Shown here: positions 62,828-64,000 of the stretch, piece by piece | Position numbering within the stretch: the stretch's first letter is position 1 | Layout: every line of letters begins with the position of its first letter | Source of the DNA: Clostridium sardiniense | GTDB taxonomy: Bacteria > Bacillota > Clostridia > Clostridiales > Clostridiaceae | NCBI RefSeq assembly: GCF_016907995.1 | Contig: NZ_JAFBDA010000014.1 | Span: 1-64,000, forward strand | Reading direction: 5' to 3' | DNA length: 64,000 nucleotides | Made by a program: the position numbers and the translations under genes | The notes under the pieces: generated by a model | The model's database searches: none | Told to the model about the DNA's origin: nothing | Seen by the model: the letters and a program-made list of their open reading frames with translations, nothing else

Positions 62828-63922
62828 CTAGAAGAATGCATTTTCGTTATCTACTTTTCTAACGATTCCATTTGTAACTAATATTAATATTAATCCTACA
62901 AATGATTGATATAATGCTGCTGCTGAACTCATTCCTATATTTCCAAGGTTAGTAAGTCCTCTATAAACATAAGTATCTATAACATTTGTTACTGAGTATA
63001 ATGCACCTGAGTTCTTTGGTAATTGATAGAATAATCCAAAGTCAGCTCTAAACATTCCCCCTACTGCTGTTATGAACATGATAATTAATACTGGTTTTAA
63101 TAATGGAAGTGTAATATATTTTATTTGTTGCCACTTACTAGCTCCATCTATCATTGCCGCTTCAAAGTATGATTTATCTATTCCACATATTGATGCTAGA
63201 TAAACAACTGTTCCATAACCTACACCTTTCCATTGACTCATGAAAATTATTATAAATGTCCAATATCTAGGTTCTGTATACCAAGATACACTATCCATTC
63301 CAAGCGTATTTAAAATTCCATTTACATATCCCTTCTCTGGGCTTAAGAATGCGAATAAACAGTAACTTACTATAACCCATGATAAGAAGTATGGTAAAAA
63401 CATTGAACTTTGGTAGAACTTTGATAACTTCTTATTTAAAAGTTCCTTTAAAAGTATTGCAAAAGTTACTGGAAGAACTATTCCAAGTATTATAAATACT
63501 AAATTATATAAAACTGTATTTCTTGTTATTAACCAAGCATCACTACTCTGGAACAAGAACTCAAAGTTTTTAAGTCCAACCCACTCACTCTTAAATAAAC
63601 TTTCAAGGAATCCACCATGTATTTTCCAATCCTTAAAGGCTATTATAATTCCAAACATAGGTAAGTATGCAAATATTAAAAACCATATACTTCCTGGTAC
63701 AGTTAAAAGTAATAATTCTTTATTAGCCTTTAATCTTTTGAACCTTGATTCTTTTTTCTTTTTAGCTAACTTATCTACCTTTTTTACCTCTTCAACTTTA
63801 TTTACTTTTTCTGCTTTTTCTACTTTTTTTACTTCGTCTACTTTCTGTATCTTTTCTACTTTATTTACTTTGTCTACTTTTTGTTTTTCTTCTACTTTTT
63901 CTAGATTTCCTACTTTAGACAT
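62828..63922 (-). CDS. Carbohydrate ABC transporter permease (first subunit, LplB type) with unusual N-terminal repeat
   Basis: A 364-residue membrane protein of the MalF/LplB type, with the EAA loop in FEAAMIDGASKWQQIKYITLPLLKP and VPGSIWFLIFAYLPMFGIIIAFKDW near the first helices. Residues about 9-54 form a highly charged repeat with V/I/L/A at nearly every third position (KVDKVNKVEKIQKVDEV...) before the first membrane helix at about residue 72. This extension is not usual for the family. It is the first gene of the transporter unit. Confidence 0.93.
   Translation of the reverse strand: MSKVGNLEKVEEKQKVDKVNKVEKIQKVDEVKKVEKAEKVNKVEEVKKVDKLAKKKKESRFKRLKANKELLLLTVPGSIWFLIFAYLPMFGIIIAFKDWKIHGGFLESLFKSEWVGLKNFEFLFQSSDAWLITRNTVLYNLVFIILGIVLPVTFAILLKELLNKKLSKFYQSSMFLPYFLSWVIVSYCLFAFLSPEKGYVNGILNTLGMDSVSWYTEPRYWTFIIIFMSQWKGVGYGTVVYLASICGIDKSYFEAAMIDGASKWQQIKYITLPLLKPVLIIMFITAVGGMFRADFGLFYQLPKNSGALYSVTNVIDTYVYRGLTNLGNIGMSSAAALYQSFVGLILILVTNGIVRKVDNENAFF
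63755..63901 (-). repeat. Nine-base periodic repeat encoding a Lys-Val-(Asp/Glu) tract
   Basis: The DNA at the start of the first permease gene repeats in nine-base steps (plus strand pattern of TTTTCTACTTT-like units) and codes for tripeptide units of the type K-V-D/E/N. Valine, isoleucine, alanine or leucine sits at every third residue from position 10 to 52 with one exception. Such repeats readily change in length by slippage in frame. Confidence 0.8.
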
Positions 63923-63944
63923 TTACCCCTCTCCCTTCCGTTCT

Positions 63945-63958
63945 TGTAAACGTTCCCT
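63945..63958. promoter_or_regulatory. cre-like operator before the permease-GH38 unit
   Basis: The plus strand reads TGTAAACGTTCCCT, matching the cre consensus at 10 of 12 specified positions. It shares TTGTAAACGTT with the site before the solute-binding protein, in opposite orientation. A TATATT (63970-63975) just upstream could be the -10, so the site would lie over the transcription start. Confidence 0.5.
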
Positions 63959-64000
63959 AAGTTACTTAAAATATATCATATTTAATATTTACCTTTAAAG

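Noticed and set aside
1-64000. CRISPR arrays, tRNA/rRNA genes, insertion sequences and prophage genes
   Set aside because: No spaced direct repeats, tRNA cloverleaf signatures, transposase or phage structural genes were seen in the window.

Overview
The window is very AT-rich, with strong AGGAGG-type ribosome binding sites, many short intrinsic terminators, and gene content typical of Clostridium sensu stricto: ptb-buk, a GapN, CdaA/CdaR, a large flagellar cluster and a SleB-family wall hydrolase. It looks like chromosome of a motile, saccharolytic, host- or gut-associated Clostridium. The species cannot be fixed from this sequence alone. Almost every gene is on the minus strand; only two (30623-32303) are on the plus strand.

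Region 1 (1-24404) is flagellar. Read in the direction of transcription (right to left) it begins with a lytic transglycosylase, a YaaR-family protein and a minimal FliN. A sigma-D promoter then starts flgM-flgN-flgK-flgL-fliW-csrA-fliS-fliD-fliT-like. A second sigma-D promoter lies before two tandem flagellin genes. A c-di-GMP-I riboswitch with its own terminator precedes the long early/middle operon flgB-flgC-fliE-fliF-fliG-fliH-fliI-fliJ-fliK-flgD-flgE-motA-motB-fliO-fliP-fliQ-fliR-flhB-flhA, the last cut by the window edge. fliL, fliM, flhF, flhG and sigD are not seen here. Both flagellin leaders carry a near-ideal CsrA site, and csrA and fliW lie in the same late operon. flhB has no conventional start codon where its ribosome binding site points.

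Region 2 (24484-45062) is metabolic and regulatory. It holds butyrate formation (ptb-buk) behind a Rex-like operator, a flavoprotein, and the c-di-AMP synthase module cdaA-cdaR. It also holds a wall hydrolase, NADP-dependent GapN, a siroheme nitrite/sulfite reductase, an ABC-2 exporter set, isoaspartyl dipeptidase, heme oxygenase with a Fur-like box, a split CHR (chromate-type) transporter, and enzyme I of the sugar PTS.

Region 3 (45116-64000) is a glycoprotein N-glycan utilisation locus: two ABC permeases, GH38 alpha-mannosidase, an unrecognised 805-residue putative carbohydrate-active enzyme, a sortase-anchored GH85 endo-beta-N-acetylglucosaminidase, GH20 hexosaminidase, a solute-binding lipoprotein, two ROK sugar kinases and an MsmK-type ATPase. 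The inferred logic is that the wall-anchored GH85 frees the glycan, the lipoprotein and permeases import it, cytoplasmic GH38 and GH20 trim it, and ROK kinases phosphorylate the sugars. cre-like operators sit just downstream of the likely -10 elements of the two transport units.
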